The notes: generated by a model from the sequence alone, not told the origin. A stretch of DNA of 18,627 bases from Victivallales bacterium (GCA_018648945.1 JABGQJ010000066.1:1-18627), one strand, 5' to 3'; counted from the stretch's first letter, positions 9,371 to 17,370 are shown. Translations and numbers: made by a program.

Positions 9371-10159
9371 ATGATGCAGACAGTCAAACGTGGGTATTTC
9401 AGGATCGCAGCCTTCAGCAGCTTCGCCTTGGTGCAGGCGACTGTTTTTGCCGAGGAGGCCGCCAAGGAAGGTGGTGACGCGGCTGCCGACGGCACCACGA
9501 GCACGGCCCCGACATTCGTGCAGATCGTTTACGGCGGCAGTTTCGTGAACCTGGGCATTTGGCTGATGATTGCCGCCACGTCCTTCGCCACCCTGTGGTT
9601 CATCGTCGATGGCCTGATCAAGATCCGGCGCGACAAGTTGCTTCCCGGCGAGGTGGTAGAAGGTGTGCGTGACGCTCTCTCCGAGGGTGACCTGCAAGCC
9701 GCTCTGGACACCTGCGAGGCCAATCCCGGCCCGGTGAGTCGTATCCTGCTGGCTGGCTTTGGCAACATCTCCGAGGGATACGAGGTCATTCAGGAGTCGG
9801 TTGGCTCAGCGGCCGAGATGGAGAGCGAGCAGCTCATGCAACGGGTGAGCTATCTGAACCTCTGCGGCCAGATCGCTCCGATGCTTGGCCTGATGGGTAC
9901 GGTGGTTGGCATGGTCTTCGCGTTCGGCACGCTTGGCGCGGGCATGCAGGGCGCGGCCAAGACGCAGATGTTGGCGCAGAATATCTCCACGGCGCTCTGG
10001 ACCACGTGCATTGGTCTGCTGATCTCCGTGCCTGCGCTGCTCTCCTTCACGCTGATCCGGAACTACGCGACCCGGCTGATCCTGGAGAGTGAGGCCACCG
10101 TGTTGGACCTGATCAAGGTGTTGCGCAACGCCGAGGTCGAGGATGAGGACGACATGTAG
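9371..10159 (+). CDS. exbB: MotA/TolQ/ExbB proton channel family protein
   Basis: ExbB-type proteins form the pentameric inner-membrane ring that, with ExbD, couples the proton motive force to TonB-like transducers. The 262-residue protein has a signal-peptide-like N-terminus (about 10-28) and an Ala/Gly/Glu-rich spacer, then TM1 at about 58-82, a cytoplasmic loop, TM2 at about 165-187 and TM3 at about 205-229. The family core is present: QIAPMLGLMGTVVGMVFAF in TM2 and NISTALWTTCIGLLISVPAL in TM3, with channel-lining Thr residues. The very acidic C-terminus ends EVEDEDDM. AAGG at 9357-9360 supports the ATG at 9371. It is followed by two exbD genes and a TonB-like gene, so an Exb/Tol motor is much more likely than a MotA stator. 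The exact paralogue (ExbB or TolQ) cannot be told. Confidence 0.93.
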   Translation: MMQTVKRGYFRIAAFSSFALVQATVFAEEAAKEGGDAAADGTTSTAPTFVQIVYGGSFVNLGIWLMIAATSFATLWFIVDGLIKIRRDKLLPGEVVEGVRDALSEGDLQAALDTCEANPGPVSRILLAGFGNISEGYEVIQESVGSAAEMESEQLMQRVSYLNLCGQIAPMLGLMGTVVGMVFAFGTLGAGMQGAAKTQMLAQNISTALWTTCIGLLISVPALLSFTLIRNYATRLILESEATVLDLIKVLRNAEVEDEDDM

Positions 10160-10189
10160 GCCCTTCCCCGAGCCAGGGAGCCCTCCACT

Positions 10190-10603
10190 ATGAAGCACCG
10201 TACCCAACAATCCGTTGAGACGCCCATTGCCTCGCTGATCGATGTGGTGTTCCTGCTGATCATCTTCTTCGTCGTGACTGCGGCCGTGGAGAAGGATGTG
10301 GTGGACGAGACCATCACCCTTGCCCAGGCCAAACACGTTCCGGCGTTGGCGAAGAAGGATAGGCGGACGATCGTGGTCAATGTCAGCAAAGAGGGGGACA
10401 TGAACATCGCGCTGCAACCGGTGAGTCCGAAGTCCTTGCAGAATATACTCACTGCGGCGCGCCAGAAGAGCGGGGATGCCATCCCCGTCGTGCTGCGCGC
10501 GGACGGTGATACGGTGTACCGAGATATCGACCGAGCGACTGAAGTGATCGGCAAGTCCGGGCTGTCCCGGGTGCGCCTGGCCGCCAAAGCGCCCGGCCAA
10601 TAG
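10190..10603 (+). CDS. exbD: ExbD/TolR family biopolymer transporter (first copy)
   Basis: This is the partner of ExbB in the proton channel: one transmembrane helix plus a periplasmic domain. The 137-residue protein has a short cytoplasmic N-terminus, then a TM helix from about 13 (ASLIDVVFLLIIFFVVTAA). It carries the essential membrane Asp as D18, matching the position of ExbD Asp25 in E. coli. The periplasmic part (about 45-137) has the alternating beta/alpha pattern of ExbD (TIVVNVSKEGDM, IPVVLRADGD). The start has AGGGAG at 10175-10180, 9 nt before the ATG, and exbB ends 30 nt upstream. It differs clearly from the second copy downstream, so the two could form a heteromeric dimer in the ExbB ring; that is inference. 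Confidence 0.92.
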   Translation: MKHRTQQSVETPIASLIDVVFLLIIFFVVTAAVEKDVVDETITLAQAKHVPALAKKDRRTIVVNVSKEGDMNIALQPVSPKSLQNILTAARQKSGDAIPVVLRADGDTVYRDIDRATEVIGKSGLSRVRLAAKAPGQ

Positions 10604-10758
10604 GGCTTCCCCAGCTTGGCCGACTCATGAACTGTCCATCACAATCCTCTAACCCAGACAACCCAAGAAAGCCTTGCACTACGCTGGCGGTTCTCGTGCC
10701 GATGTGCATGAATGGACTGGACTGGCGAAGCTCACGCACGCGGGGATGGGAATAGCAT
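10604..10758 (+). other. 155-nt spacer between exbD copies with hairpin and in-frame small ORF
   Basis: This is the longest gap in the exb operon. A 7-bp inverted repeat, CGGCCAA (10594-10600) / TTGGCCG (10616-10622), straddles the end of the first exbD; no T-run follows, so an mRNA-stability or processing hairpin is more likely than a terminator. A 42-codon ATG-started ORF (10627-10755) fills the remainder. It is in frame with the second exbD, ending in TAG two codons before its ATG. It has no clear Shine-Dalgarno and resembles no family I know, so I do not call it a gene. No convincing promoter is seen. Confidence 0.4.
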
Positions 10759-11175
10759 ATGGCCGCAAAAGGAAAACGCAGACGGGTTCAGGAGCAGGCC
10801 GAGATTCCCATGTCGTCGATGATCGATGTGGTTTTCCTGTTGCTCATCTACTTCATCGTGACCCAGAAGGACGAGATATTCGAGGCGCACTTGGCGGTCA
10901 ACCTGCCCAGTCCGACCCCAGCGGAGGAGCAGGAAGAGGAACCCAAGCGCCCGATCGAGATCACTGTGTTGCCGGGCGAAGTCCGGTTGCGGGGCCTCAG
11001 GATGACGACCGAGCGCATGTGCGAGTTTCTGGCCCCGCGTGCCAAAGAAGACCCCGAACTGACGGTGATCGTGCAGACCAGTACCAAGGCCTTGCACCAT
11101 GAGGTGGTCAATGTCCTGGACCTCTGCCGGTCCATGGGCTTGACCAAGCTCAGTATTGCCACGCTGAACGACTAG
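10759..11175 (+). CDS. exbD: ExbD/TolR family biopolymer transporter (second copy)
   Basis: This is a second ExbD-type subunit of 138 residues. A strongly basic N-terminus (KGKRRR) precedes a TM helix starting with the motif PMSSMIDVVFLLLIYFIVTQ. The conserved proton-path Asp is D23. After the helix comes an acidic Pro/Glu linker (PSPTPAEEQEEEPK, about 50-64) absent from the first copy, then the ExbD periplasmic fold (IEITVLPGEVRLRG; LTVIVQTSTKALHHEVVNVLD). The start ATG at 10759 sits behind a GGGGATGGGA purine stretch, and an in-frame TAG two codons upstream rules out a longer form without readthrough. Its stop is 8 nt before the TonB-like gene, so the two are surely co-transcribed and probably interact. 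Confidence 0.92.
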   Translation: MAAKGKRRRVQEQAEIPMSSMIDVVFLLLIYFIVTQKDEIFEAHLAVNLPSPTPAEEQEEEPKRPIEITVLPGEVRLRGLRMTTERMCEFLAPRAKEDPELTVIVQTSTKALHHEVVNVLDLCRSMGLTKLSIATLND

Positions 11176-11183
11176 CCGGAGAC

Positions 11184-12731
11184 ATGTCCCGTATGGTTAG
11201 CGAGGAATATGATGCAGTGATGGACGAGGCCGTGATGGATCTTGAATCCATCCTGGCGGACTACCGCCGTCGGCAACGGATCGAGGCGCTGATCGGCCCG
11301 ATCATCTCGGCGCTGTTCCATGTGGTTGTCTTGGTGTCGGCCTATATGATCTTCACCGGCAAGGTGGTCAAGGAGGTAAGGCCGCTTGAGGCGAACGTGG
11401 AGGAGTTGGAGGTGAAGGAGCTGGACGAGAAGGAGTTCGAGGAACTGGAGGATATCGAGGAGATCGTGGAGGAGGTGGTCCCGACTGTGGAGAAGCCCGA
11501 GATCCCTGCCGAGGTGGCCGAGGTCACCACTGATGACATCAATGAGGAAATGCTCGCCGCCGCAGAGAACGAGATGGACTTCAGCGATGTGCTGAACATC
11601 AAGGAGAGTAGCACGCCGCTCAAGATGGCGGCGCTCTTTGGTTCGCGCAGCGGCAGTGGCCGGGCGGACGCCCGCCGCAAGCACGGGGGCGACAGGATGA
11701 CCGAGACGAGCGTACTGCGGGCCCTGCGCTGGCTGAAAATGACCCAGAACCCGGACGGCTCGTGGTCAAAGACTCAGCCCGAGACGATGGCGGGCCTGGG
11801 GCTGCTGACCTTCCTGGCGCATGGCGAAACGCCTGGCTCGGAGGAGTTCGGGCTGACCGTGCAGAAGGCGATCAAGTACCTGAGCGACAAGGTGACGGCC
11901 TACAGGGGTGACCCGAAAGCGAACCTCCACCGGGCCTATGTGAATGGGATCGTCACCTACGCCTTGTCCGAAGCCTATGGCGTGACCAAGCTCCCCTATG
12001 TGAAACCGCCCATGGAGAAGGGGCTCGCCCGCGTGGTGCAGGGCCAGCAGCCTGCCGGCGGCTACGACTACCACTATGCGAAGGGCTCCCGTTGGGATCT
12101 TTCAGTAGTGGGTTGGCAGGTACAGGCCCTGAAGGCCGGCTTCGTGGCTGGCACCGAGAACGAGGCCGTGCTGAAGGCCTTGAAGAAGGCCCAGAGCTTC
12201 CTGCAGGAAGTGAACTTCAAGAATGGCAGGTTCGGCTATGGCACGCCAGGCGTGGGCAGTGCAGGGATGCAGGGGGCAGGCACGCTCTGTCTTCAGTTGA
12301 TTGGCGAGGGGCATTCCAAGGAGGCGCGGGCCGGGGTGAAGTGGATCAAGGAAAACGACGAGGTGAAGTGGGATCGGAGAGCCAAGTACTCTGCGCACAG
12401 CAATCCCGTCTACAACTGGTACTACGAGACCCAGGCCATGTTCCACGCTGGCAAGAGCAACTGGAACCGCTGGAACAAGCAGATGAAGCGGCAGCTGGCG
12501 AGCAACCAGAGGGTTGGCAAGAAGACGGCTGACGGGAAGGCGACCGGCTACTGGGAAGCCCCCGGCCGCTGGGACAAGCCAGAATACGACAAATGGTACA
12601 ACACCACGCTCTGTGCGCTCAGCCTGCAGGTGTACTACCGCTACCTGCCTACCTACAAGATGCCGAAGAAGACCGCCAAGGCCGAGAAGACCATCCTCGA
12701 CGAAATCGACATCGACATCGAGATGGAGTAG
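11184..12731 (+). CDS. TonB-like membrane anchor fused to squalene-oxidase-type alpha-toroid domain
   Basis: Residues 1-35 are cytoplasmic and about 36-58 form a TM helix. It contains S42-ALF-H46, the SxxxH spacing of the TonB transmembrane helix that engages ExbB/ExbD. A Glu-rich stalk follows (about 62-130, runs such as KELDEKEFEELEDIEEIVEE), unlike the Pro-rich stalk of TonB. From about 170 to 495 the protein matches the prenyltransferase/squalene-oxidase repeat pattern: W-L-K-x-x-QNPDGSW at 182-194 (a QW-type motif), then repeated helix pairs with GGYDYHY, NGRFGYGTPG and YNTTLCALSLQVYYRYLP. I see no DxDD cyclase motif and no obvious zinc triad, so the toroid may bind rather than catalyse. 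There is no TonB C-terminal domain. The start may be M1 or M4: GGAG at 11178-11181 is only 2 nt from the first ATG and 11 nt from the second (11193). The toroid family is confident; the transducer role is inference. Confidence 0.85.
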   Translation: MSRMVSEEYDAVMDEAVMDLESILADYRRRQRIEALIGPIISALFHVVVLVSAYMIFTGKVVKEVRPLEANVEELEVKELDEKEFEELEDIEEIVEEVVPTVEKPEIPAEVAEVTTDDINEEMLAAAENEMDFSDVLNIKESSTPLKMAALFGSRSGSGRADARRKHGGDRMTETSVLRALRWLKMTQNPDGSWSKTQPETMAGLGLLTFLAHGETPGSEEFGLTVQKAIKYLSDKVTAYRGDPKANLHRAYVNGIVTYALSEAYGVTKLPYVKPPMEKGLARVVQGQQPAGGYDYHYAKGSRWDLSVVGWQVQALKAGFVAGTENEAVLKALKKAQSFLQEVNFKNGRFGYGTPGVGSAGMQGAGTLCLQLIGEGHSKEARAGVKWIKENDEVKWDRRAKYSAHSNPVYNWYYETQAMFHAGKSNWNRWNKQMKRQLASNQRVGKKTADGKATGYWEAPGRWDKPEYDKWYNTTLCALSLQVYYRYLPTYKMPKKTAKAEKTILDEIDIDIEME

Positions 12732-12758
12732 GAACTGGCATGCCGCTCGGGGGGCTGG

Positions 12759-13550
12759 TTGGAACCGCCGCACCTCTATGATTGCCACGCGCACCTCGCC
12801 GACGAACGGGTTTTCCCATCGGTCGAGCGCGAGCTTGCCCGCTTCCGCGCCGCGGGAGGGCAGGGCGTGCTGGTGGCGGCGGCTGATCAGGCGCAGTGGG
12901 GGCGGGTGATCCAGTTGACTGCTCAGCCGGGGGTCTGGGGGGCTCTTGGCGTGCATCCACTCTTCTTGGGCGGCTGGATTCCAGCGGCGACGCCTGGTCA
13001 CCTGCACCAGGCCCTGGCTGCTGCTCCTCGGGTCCGGGCCGTGGGCGAGATCGGTCTCGACTTCCAGCATGGGCGAGAGCAGGCGCAGGCCCAGGCGGCG
13101 GCGTTCGCGGCGCAACTGTCGGTCGCGGTGGCGCATGGGCTTCCAGCGGTGTTTCACAACCGGAAGTCCTGGGCCGAGTTCTTTGCCGTCGTGGACAGTT
13201 TTCCCAAGGGGGTCTCCGGGGTCTGTCACAACTTCGTCGGCAGCCGGGAACTGGCGCGGGAAGTCCTGGACCGAGGGCTGATGCTGTCCTTTGGAGGCCC
13301 GCTGAGCTACCCGAATGCACGGCGTGCGCGGGAGGCCGCGAAGTACGCGCCCGAGGACCGCATTCTGGTGGAAACCGATACACCGGAGCTGCCGCCCTGG
13401 CCCTGTCGCGGCACGCCCTCCACCCCGGCGGACGTCGCTCGGGTGCTCGCGGTTCTGGCGGAGGCGCGGCAGACCCCACTGGCGGCGATGGCGCAGCGCG
13501 TGGCAGCCAACTTCCGGCGGCTCTTCAGCCCGGTCGTGGTAGGCGGATGA
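12759..13550 (+). CDS. TatD-family metal-dependent hydrolase (probable DNase)
   Basis: TatD proteins are TIM-barrel metal-dependent hydrolases; characterised members are 3'-5' DNases. The 263-residue length is typical. Metal and active-site residues are all visible: HxH in DCHAHL (H10, H12), GEIGLDF (E97), VFHNRKS (H133), VCHNFVGS (H157) and the final Asp in LVETDTPELPP (D207). The start is TTG at 12759 behind a G-run at 12750-12754; an in-frame TAG at 12729-12731 limits any extension, and the only other option is a CTG at 12735. It begins 27 nt after the toroid gene and probably rides on the same transcript, without an obvious functional link. It differs from classic TatD in details (HNRKS for HSRDA), so the exact substrate is open. 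Confidence 0.85.
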   Translation: MEPPHLYDCHAHLADERVFPSVERELARFRAAGGQGVLVAAADQAQWGRVIQLTAQPGVWGALGVHPLFLGGWIPAATPGHLHQALAAAPRVRAVGEIGLDFQHGREQAQAQAAAFAAQLSVAVAHGLPAVFHNRKSWAEFFAVVDSFPKGVSGVCHNFVGSRELAREVLDRGLMLSFGGPLSYPNARRAREAAKYAPEDRILVETDTPELPPWPCRGTPSTPADVARVLAVLAEARQTPLAAMAQRVAANFRRLFSPVVVGG

Positions 13551-13564
13551 GTCGTCGTTTGTGC

Positions 13565-13593
13565 TTGATAAGGGGGGGGTGCGCCGGTACATT
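13565..13593 (+). promoter_or_regulatory. Candidate sigma70 promoter for metK with G8 spacer tract
   Basis: TTGATA (13565-13570) and TACATT (13588-13593) are exactly 17 nt apart, 71 nt before the metK ATG. The spacer contains eight consecutive Gs (13572-13579). The roughly 65-nt leader after it shows no SAM or SAH riboswitch pattern that I can recognise. Confidence 0.5.
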
Positions 13594-13664
13594 GAGCCTT
13601 TCACGGGAATGATCTGACAGACGCTGCTCCCGGCCGCTACACATACACAGGGAATTGGTTGACT

Positions 13665-14855
13665 ATGAGTAAGATCAACAGCAGGCACGTATTCACCTCC
13701 GAGTCCGTCTCCGAGGGCCATCCGGACAAGGTCAGCGACCAGGTTTCGGATGCCATTCTGGACGCCTGCCTAGCTCAGGATCCCGATAGCCGCGTGGCCT
13801 GCGAGACGCTGACCACTACCGACCTCATCGTGCTCTCGGGCGAAATCACCACCCGGGCCAAGGTGAACTGGGAAGAGGTGGCTCGGGCCGCCGTGGCGAA
13901 GATCGGCTACACATCCGACGACATCGGCTTCTCCGCCAGCAGCTGCAAGGTCCTGGTGGCCCTGCATCCGCAGTCCCCCGACATCTCCCAGGGCGTCACC
14001 GAGGGCATGGGTGCCTTCGTCGAACAGGGCGCGGGCGATCAGGGCATGATGTTCGGCTACGCCAGCAGCGAGACGCCTGAACTGATGCCGGCTCCCATTC
14101 TGTATGCCCACCGCATTGTGGAACGGCTCGCCGAACTGCGGCACAACGACCCTGAGGCCTACGGTTTCCTGCGTCCGGACTCCAAGAGTCAGGTTTCGTT
14201 CCTCTACGAGGATGGCATGCCGGTGCGCCTTGAGACCGTCGTGGTTTCCCACCAGCACACGCCGGAGATGGAAGACGAGCAGTTGCGCGCCTTGGTCAAG
14301 CAGGTCGTCTGCGAGGTCATCCCCGAGAAGTTCCTGCACGACGACGTGGTGTACTACTGCAATCCCACCGGTCGGTTCGTGGTGGGTGGCCCGAACGGCG
14401 ACACTGGGTTGACTGGTCGCAAGATCATCGTGGATACCTACGGTGGCGTGGGCAGCCACGGCGGCGGTGCCTTCTCCGGCAAGGACCCGAGCAAGGTGGA
14501 TCGTTCGGCGGCCTACATGGCCCGCTACATTGCCAAGAACGTGGTTGCGGCTGGCCTGGCGGCCAAGTGCGAGATTCAGGTGGCCTACGCGATCGGCATC
14601 GCTCTGCCGTTGAGCGTCAACGTGGATACCTACGGTACGGCCACGGTCGCCGAGACGGCAATCCAGGCGGTGCTCGAGAAGAACGAGATTTTCGACCTGC
14701 GCCCGGCAGGCATCATCGAGATGCTCGGCCTGAAGACGCCTGGCGCTGCCGGCTGGAGCTACCAGCAGACCGCTGCCAACGGGCACTTCGGTCGCGAGAT
14801 CTTCCCTTGGGAGAAGACCGACAAGGTAGATGCTCTCAAAGCGGCTCTGCTCTAG
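13665..14855 (+). CDS. metK: S-adenosylmethionine synthetase MetK
   Basis: MetK catalyses ATP + methionine + H2O to S-adenosylmethionine + phosphate + diphosphate in the cytoplasm. The 396-residue protein is close to the usual 385-400. The N-terminal ATP/methionine motif is [18 protein letters not shown] at 16-33 (His19 being the catalytic histidine). The family hexapeptide-type motif [12 protein letters not shown] is present, as is the P-loop-like [19 protein letters not shown] and the C-terminal NGHFGRE. The ATG at 13665 is preferred over an in-frame TTG two codons earlier, with AGGGA at 13649-13653. The next genes are an adenosine kinase and ahcY, so the three form an activated-methyl-cycle unit. 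Nothing is unusual in the protein itself. Confidence 0.97.
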   Translation: MSKINSRHVFTSESVSEGHPDKVSDQVSDAILDACLAQDPDSRVACETLTTTDLIVLSGEITTRAKVNWEEVARAAVAKIGYTSDDIGFSASSCKVLVALHPQSPDISQGVTEGMGAFVEQGAGDQGMMFGYASSETPELMPAPILYAHRIVERLAELRHNDPEAYGFLRPDSKSQVSFLYEDGMPVRLETVVVSHQHTPEMEDEQLRALVKQVVCEVIPEKFLHDDVVYYCNPTGRFVVGGPNGDTGLTGRKIIVDTYGGVGSHGGGAFSGKDPSKVDRSAAYMARYIAKNVVAAGLAAKCEIQVAYAIGIALPLSVNVDTYGTATVAETAIQAVLEKNEIFDLRPAGIIEMLGLKTPGAAGWSYQQTAANGHFGREIFPWEKTDKVDALKAALL

Positions 14856-14873
14856 AGCGACAGGACAGACAAT

Positions 14874-15848
14874 ATGACGCGCATTATTGGCATTGGCTCT
14901 GCGTTGTTGGACGTGCTGGCCCGGGTTCCAGAGGAATTCGTGGCTGAGCTTCCCGGTGGCAAGGGCGGTATGGTATTGGTGGATGGCCCCGAGATGGCGG
15001 CGCTGCTCGGGCGTCTGCCCGCAGACGCCAGCCTGGTCCCCGGCGGTTCGGCCGCCAACACGGTCCTTGGTCTCGGCCATCTGGGCCTGGGGGGGCGGTT
15101 GCTGGCCAAGGTCGGGGATGATGAACACGGCAGGCTCTACCGCAGCAATGCCCGTTCCGCCGGTGTGGACGAAGTGGCCTTCAAGGTAAATCCGGACGTG
15201 CCGACCGGTACGTGCATCAGCTTGGTTACCCCCGACTCCGAACGGACCATGCGCACCTCTCTGGGTGCGGCGGCCACCATCTCTCCCGACGAGGTTTCGG
15301 TGGCGGATTTCGCCGGTTGCGCCCACGCGCATATTGAGGGGTATATGCTCTTCAACCGAGACCTGATGTTCCACCTGTTGAAGACTGCCAAGGCGGCAGG
15401 GTGTACGGTGAGCTTGGACCTGGCTTCCTACGAGGTGGTCGGTGCTTGCTCGGACATTTTGCCCGACCTCTTGGGCGAGTGGGTGGACATGGTCTTCGCC
15501 AACGAGGACGAGGCGGCTGCCTTCGCCGGCAACAAGGACGAGGAAGCCGCCCTGGCGGGGCTCGCGGAATTGTGCGATGTGGCCGTGGTCAAGCTCGGCA
15601 AGCGCGGTGCGTTGATGCGCCGCGGCGACGAGCTGGCCCAGGTTGGTCCGCGAGTGATTCCCCCGATCGACACGACCGGAGCCGGCGACCTCTGGGCCAC
15701 CGGGTTCCTTTACGGCATGTTCACCGGTCAGACCTTGGCCGAGTGCGGCGAGTTTGGCGCCCAGGTGGCGGACGAAGTGGTTCAGATCATGGGGGCGGCG
15801 ATTCCCCCCGAACGCTGGCAGGCCCTTCGCGCCGGCATCACGGCATAG
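14874..15848 (+). CDS. PfkB-family adenosine kinase-like protein
   Basis: This 324-residue PfkB sugar/nucleoside kinase most likely phosphorylates adenosine to AMP with ATP. Visible features are the N-terminal [13 protein letters not shown] strand, the PfkB signature 1 region ([17 protein letters not shown]), [12 protein letters not shown] before the nucleotide site, and the anion-hole/catalytic motif DTTGAGD at 266-272, with D272 as the base. The GGSAANT form and the lid segment resemble bacterial adenosine-kinase-like members more than ribokinase. Position is the strongest argument: it lies 18 nt after metK and 25 nt before ahcY, whose reaction releases adenosine. AGGA at 14862-14865 sets the start. 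PfkB substrates are hard to assign from sequence alone, so a fructokinase or another nucleoside kinase remains possible. Confidence 0.85.
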   Translation: MTRIIGIGSALLDVLARVPEEFVAELPGGKGGMVLVDGPEMAALLGRLPADASLVPGGSAANTVLGLGHLGLGGRLLAKVGDDEHGRLYRSNARSAGVDEVAFKVNPDVPTGTCISLVTPDSERTMRTSLGAAATISPDEVSVADFAGCAHAHIEGYMLFNRDLMFHLLKTAKAAGCTVSLDLASYEVVGACSDILPDLLGEWVDMVFANEDEAAAFAGNKDEEAALAGLAELCDVAVVKLGKRGALMRRGDELAQVGPRVIPPIDTTGAGDLWATGFLYGMFTGQTLAECGEFGAQVADEVVQIMGAAIPPERWQALRAGITA

Positions 15849-15873
15849 CGTCAGCAACACACGCGAGAACACA

Positions 15874-17295
15874 ATGATACAGAAAACCGACACCTACTGG
15901 GTCCGCGACTTGGCATTGAGCGGCTTTGGCCGCAAGGAACTCGACATCGCCGAGAAGGAGATGCCGGGCCTGATGGCCACGCGCGAGAAGTATGGCCCCG
16001 CTCAGCCCTTGGCTGGCGTGAAGATCACCGGCAGTCTGCACATGACGATCCAGACTGCCGTCTTGATCGAGACGCTGGTGGCCTTGGGCGCTGATGTGCG
16101 CTGGGCTTCCTGCAATATCTTCTCGACCCAGGACCATGCGGCGGCCGCCATCGCGGCGGGCGGCACTCCTGTGTACGCCTGGAAGGGCGAGACGCTCGAG
16201 GAATACTGGGACTGTACCTACCAGGCGTTGACCTGGCCGGATGGCTCCGGCCCGGTCCAGATTGTGGACGATGGCGGCGACGCCACCTTGTTGGTCCATC
16301 GTGGCCTTGCCGCCGAGAAGGATCCCTCGATTCTCGACGTGCCGACCGATGTGCACGAGATGCAGGTTATCAACGCGTTGCTGAAACGCGTCCAGGCCGA
16401 AGATCCTGGCCATTGGCAACGGGTGGCCCCGGCCGTGCGCGGGGTATCTGAAGAGACGACCACCGGCGTCCACCGTTTGGCGCAGATGGAGGAGCGGGGC
16501 GAACTGCTCTTCCAAGCGATCAACGTCAACGACTCGGTGACCAAGAGCAAGTTCGACAATGTATATGGTTGCCGCCATTCACTGGTCGATGGCATCAAGC
16601 GTGCCTTGGACGTGCTGATCTCCGGCAAGACCGCGATGGTCTGCGGCTATGGCGATGTGGGCAAGGGCTCCGCCGAGTCGCTGGGCAACGAACGTGCCCG
16701 CATTCTGGTCAGCGAGATCGACCCGATCTGCGCCCTGCAGGCATGCATGGCCGGCTACAAGGTCTGCACGGTCGAGGATGCCTTGCCCGTGGCGGACATC
16801 TACGTCACCACGACTGGCAACAAGGATATCATTACGGCCGATCACATGGCCGGGATGAAGGATCAGGCCATTGTCTGCAATATCGGTCACTTCGACAACG
16901 AGATCCAGATGGCCAGGCTCGAGCAGTGGCCCGGTATCGTCAAGGAAGAGATCAAGGGCAGCGAGTGCCCGGTCCATCGCTTCACCTTCGAGGATGGCCA
17001 CTGCATCTACGTCCTGGCCGAGGGGCGCCTGGTCAACCTGGGGTGCGCCACCGGGCACCCGAGCTTCGTGATGTCGAACAGCTTCACCAACCAGACGCTC
17101 GCCCAGATCGACATCGCCGTCAATCCCGATCGGGGAGTGGGGCTGTACCGCCTGGGCAAGGAGCTGGACGAGGAAGTCGCCCGGCTCCACTTGGCCAAGC
17201 TCGGTGCCAAGCTGACCACGCTGTCGCAGGAGCAGGCCGACTACCTTGGGCTGCCGGTGGAAGGCCCCTACAAGCCGGAACACTACCGGTACTAG
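15874..17295 (+). CDS. ahcY: Adenosylhomocysteinase (SAH hydrolase) AhcY
   Basis: AhcY reversibly splits S-adenosylhomocysteine into adenosine and homocysteine, relieving product inhibition of methyltransferases; it is a cytoplasmic NAD-dependent tetramer. The 473-residue protein is the long bacterial form with an insertion of about 40 residues in the catalytic domain (around 135-190). Motifs are [71 protein letters not shown] (catalytic Lys/Asp region), the NAD site GYGDVGKG at 258-265, [19 protein letters not shown], and the C-terminal [14 protein letters not shown] that ends in the NAD-contacting Lys/Tyr tail. The ATG at 15874 is chosen because the family N-terminus starts there; the Shine-Dalgarno is weak (GCGAGA), suggesting coupling to the preceding gene. 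A hairpin follows its stop. Confidence 0.97.
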   Translation: MIQKTDTYWVRDLALSGFGRKELDIAEKEMPGLMATREKYGPAQPLAGVKITGSLHMTIQTAVLIETLVALGADVRWASCNIFSTQDHAAAAIAAGGTPVYAWKGETLEEYWDCTYQALTWPDGSGPVQIVDDGGDATLLVHRGLAAEKDPSILDVPTDVHEMQVINALLKRVQAEDPGHWQRVAPAVRGVSEETTTGVHRLAQMEERGELLFQAINVNDSVTKSKFDNVYGCRHSLVDGIKRALDVLISGKTAMVCGYGDVGKGSAESLGNERARILVSEIDPICALQACMAGYKVCTVEDALPVADIYVTTTGNKDIITADHMAGMKDQAIVCNIGHFDNEIQMARLEQWPGIVKEEIKGSECPVHRFTFEDGHCIYVLAEGRLVNLGCATGHPSFVMSNSFTNQTLAQIDIAVNPDRGVGLYRLGKELDEEVARLHLAKLGAKLTTLSQEQADYLGLPVEGPYKPEHYRY

Positions 17296-17307
17296 TCCCG
17301 GACACTC

Positions 17308-17338
17308 GCCAGCGGCGTCGCTTGGCGGCGTCGCTGGC
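17308..17338 (+). terminator. Hairpin after ahcY, probable terminator
   Basis: GCCAGCG (17308-17314) pairs perfectly with CGCTGGC (17332-17338), and pairing continues inward with G-U wobbles to about 13 bp around a 5-nt loop. It starts 13 nt after the ahcY stop. The downstream tract is TCCCCCTT rather than a U-run, so termination may be partial or factor-assisted. Confidence 0.5.
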
Positions 17339-17370
17339 TCCCCCTTGAGAGCGAGTGCGGAGGTGGACGG

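Noticed and set aside
10674..11102. 142-codon + strand frame overlapping the second exbD
   Set aside because: Overlaps a clear ExbD with its TM helix and Asp; the alternative translation is low-complexity Gly/Arg/Asp.
13594..13664. SAM or SAH riboswitch before metK, or before ahcY at 15849-15873
   Set aside because: The leaders are short (about 65 and 25 nt) and lack recognisable conserved cores; covariance-model search would be decisive.
12102..13721. 539-codon minus-strand frame over the toroid and tatD genes
   Set aside because: Same explanation as the other antisense frames; no start context or domain.
13770..15893. 707-codon minus-strand frame over metK and the adenosine kinase
   Set aside because: Antisense to two confidently identified enzymes; it survives because of GC-rich third positions and shows no recognisable motif.
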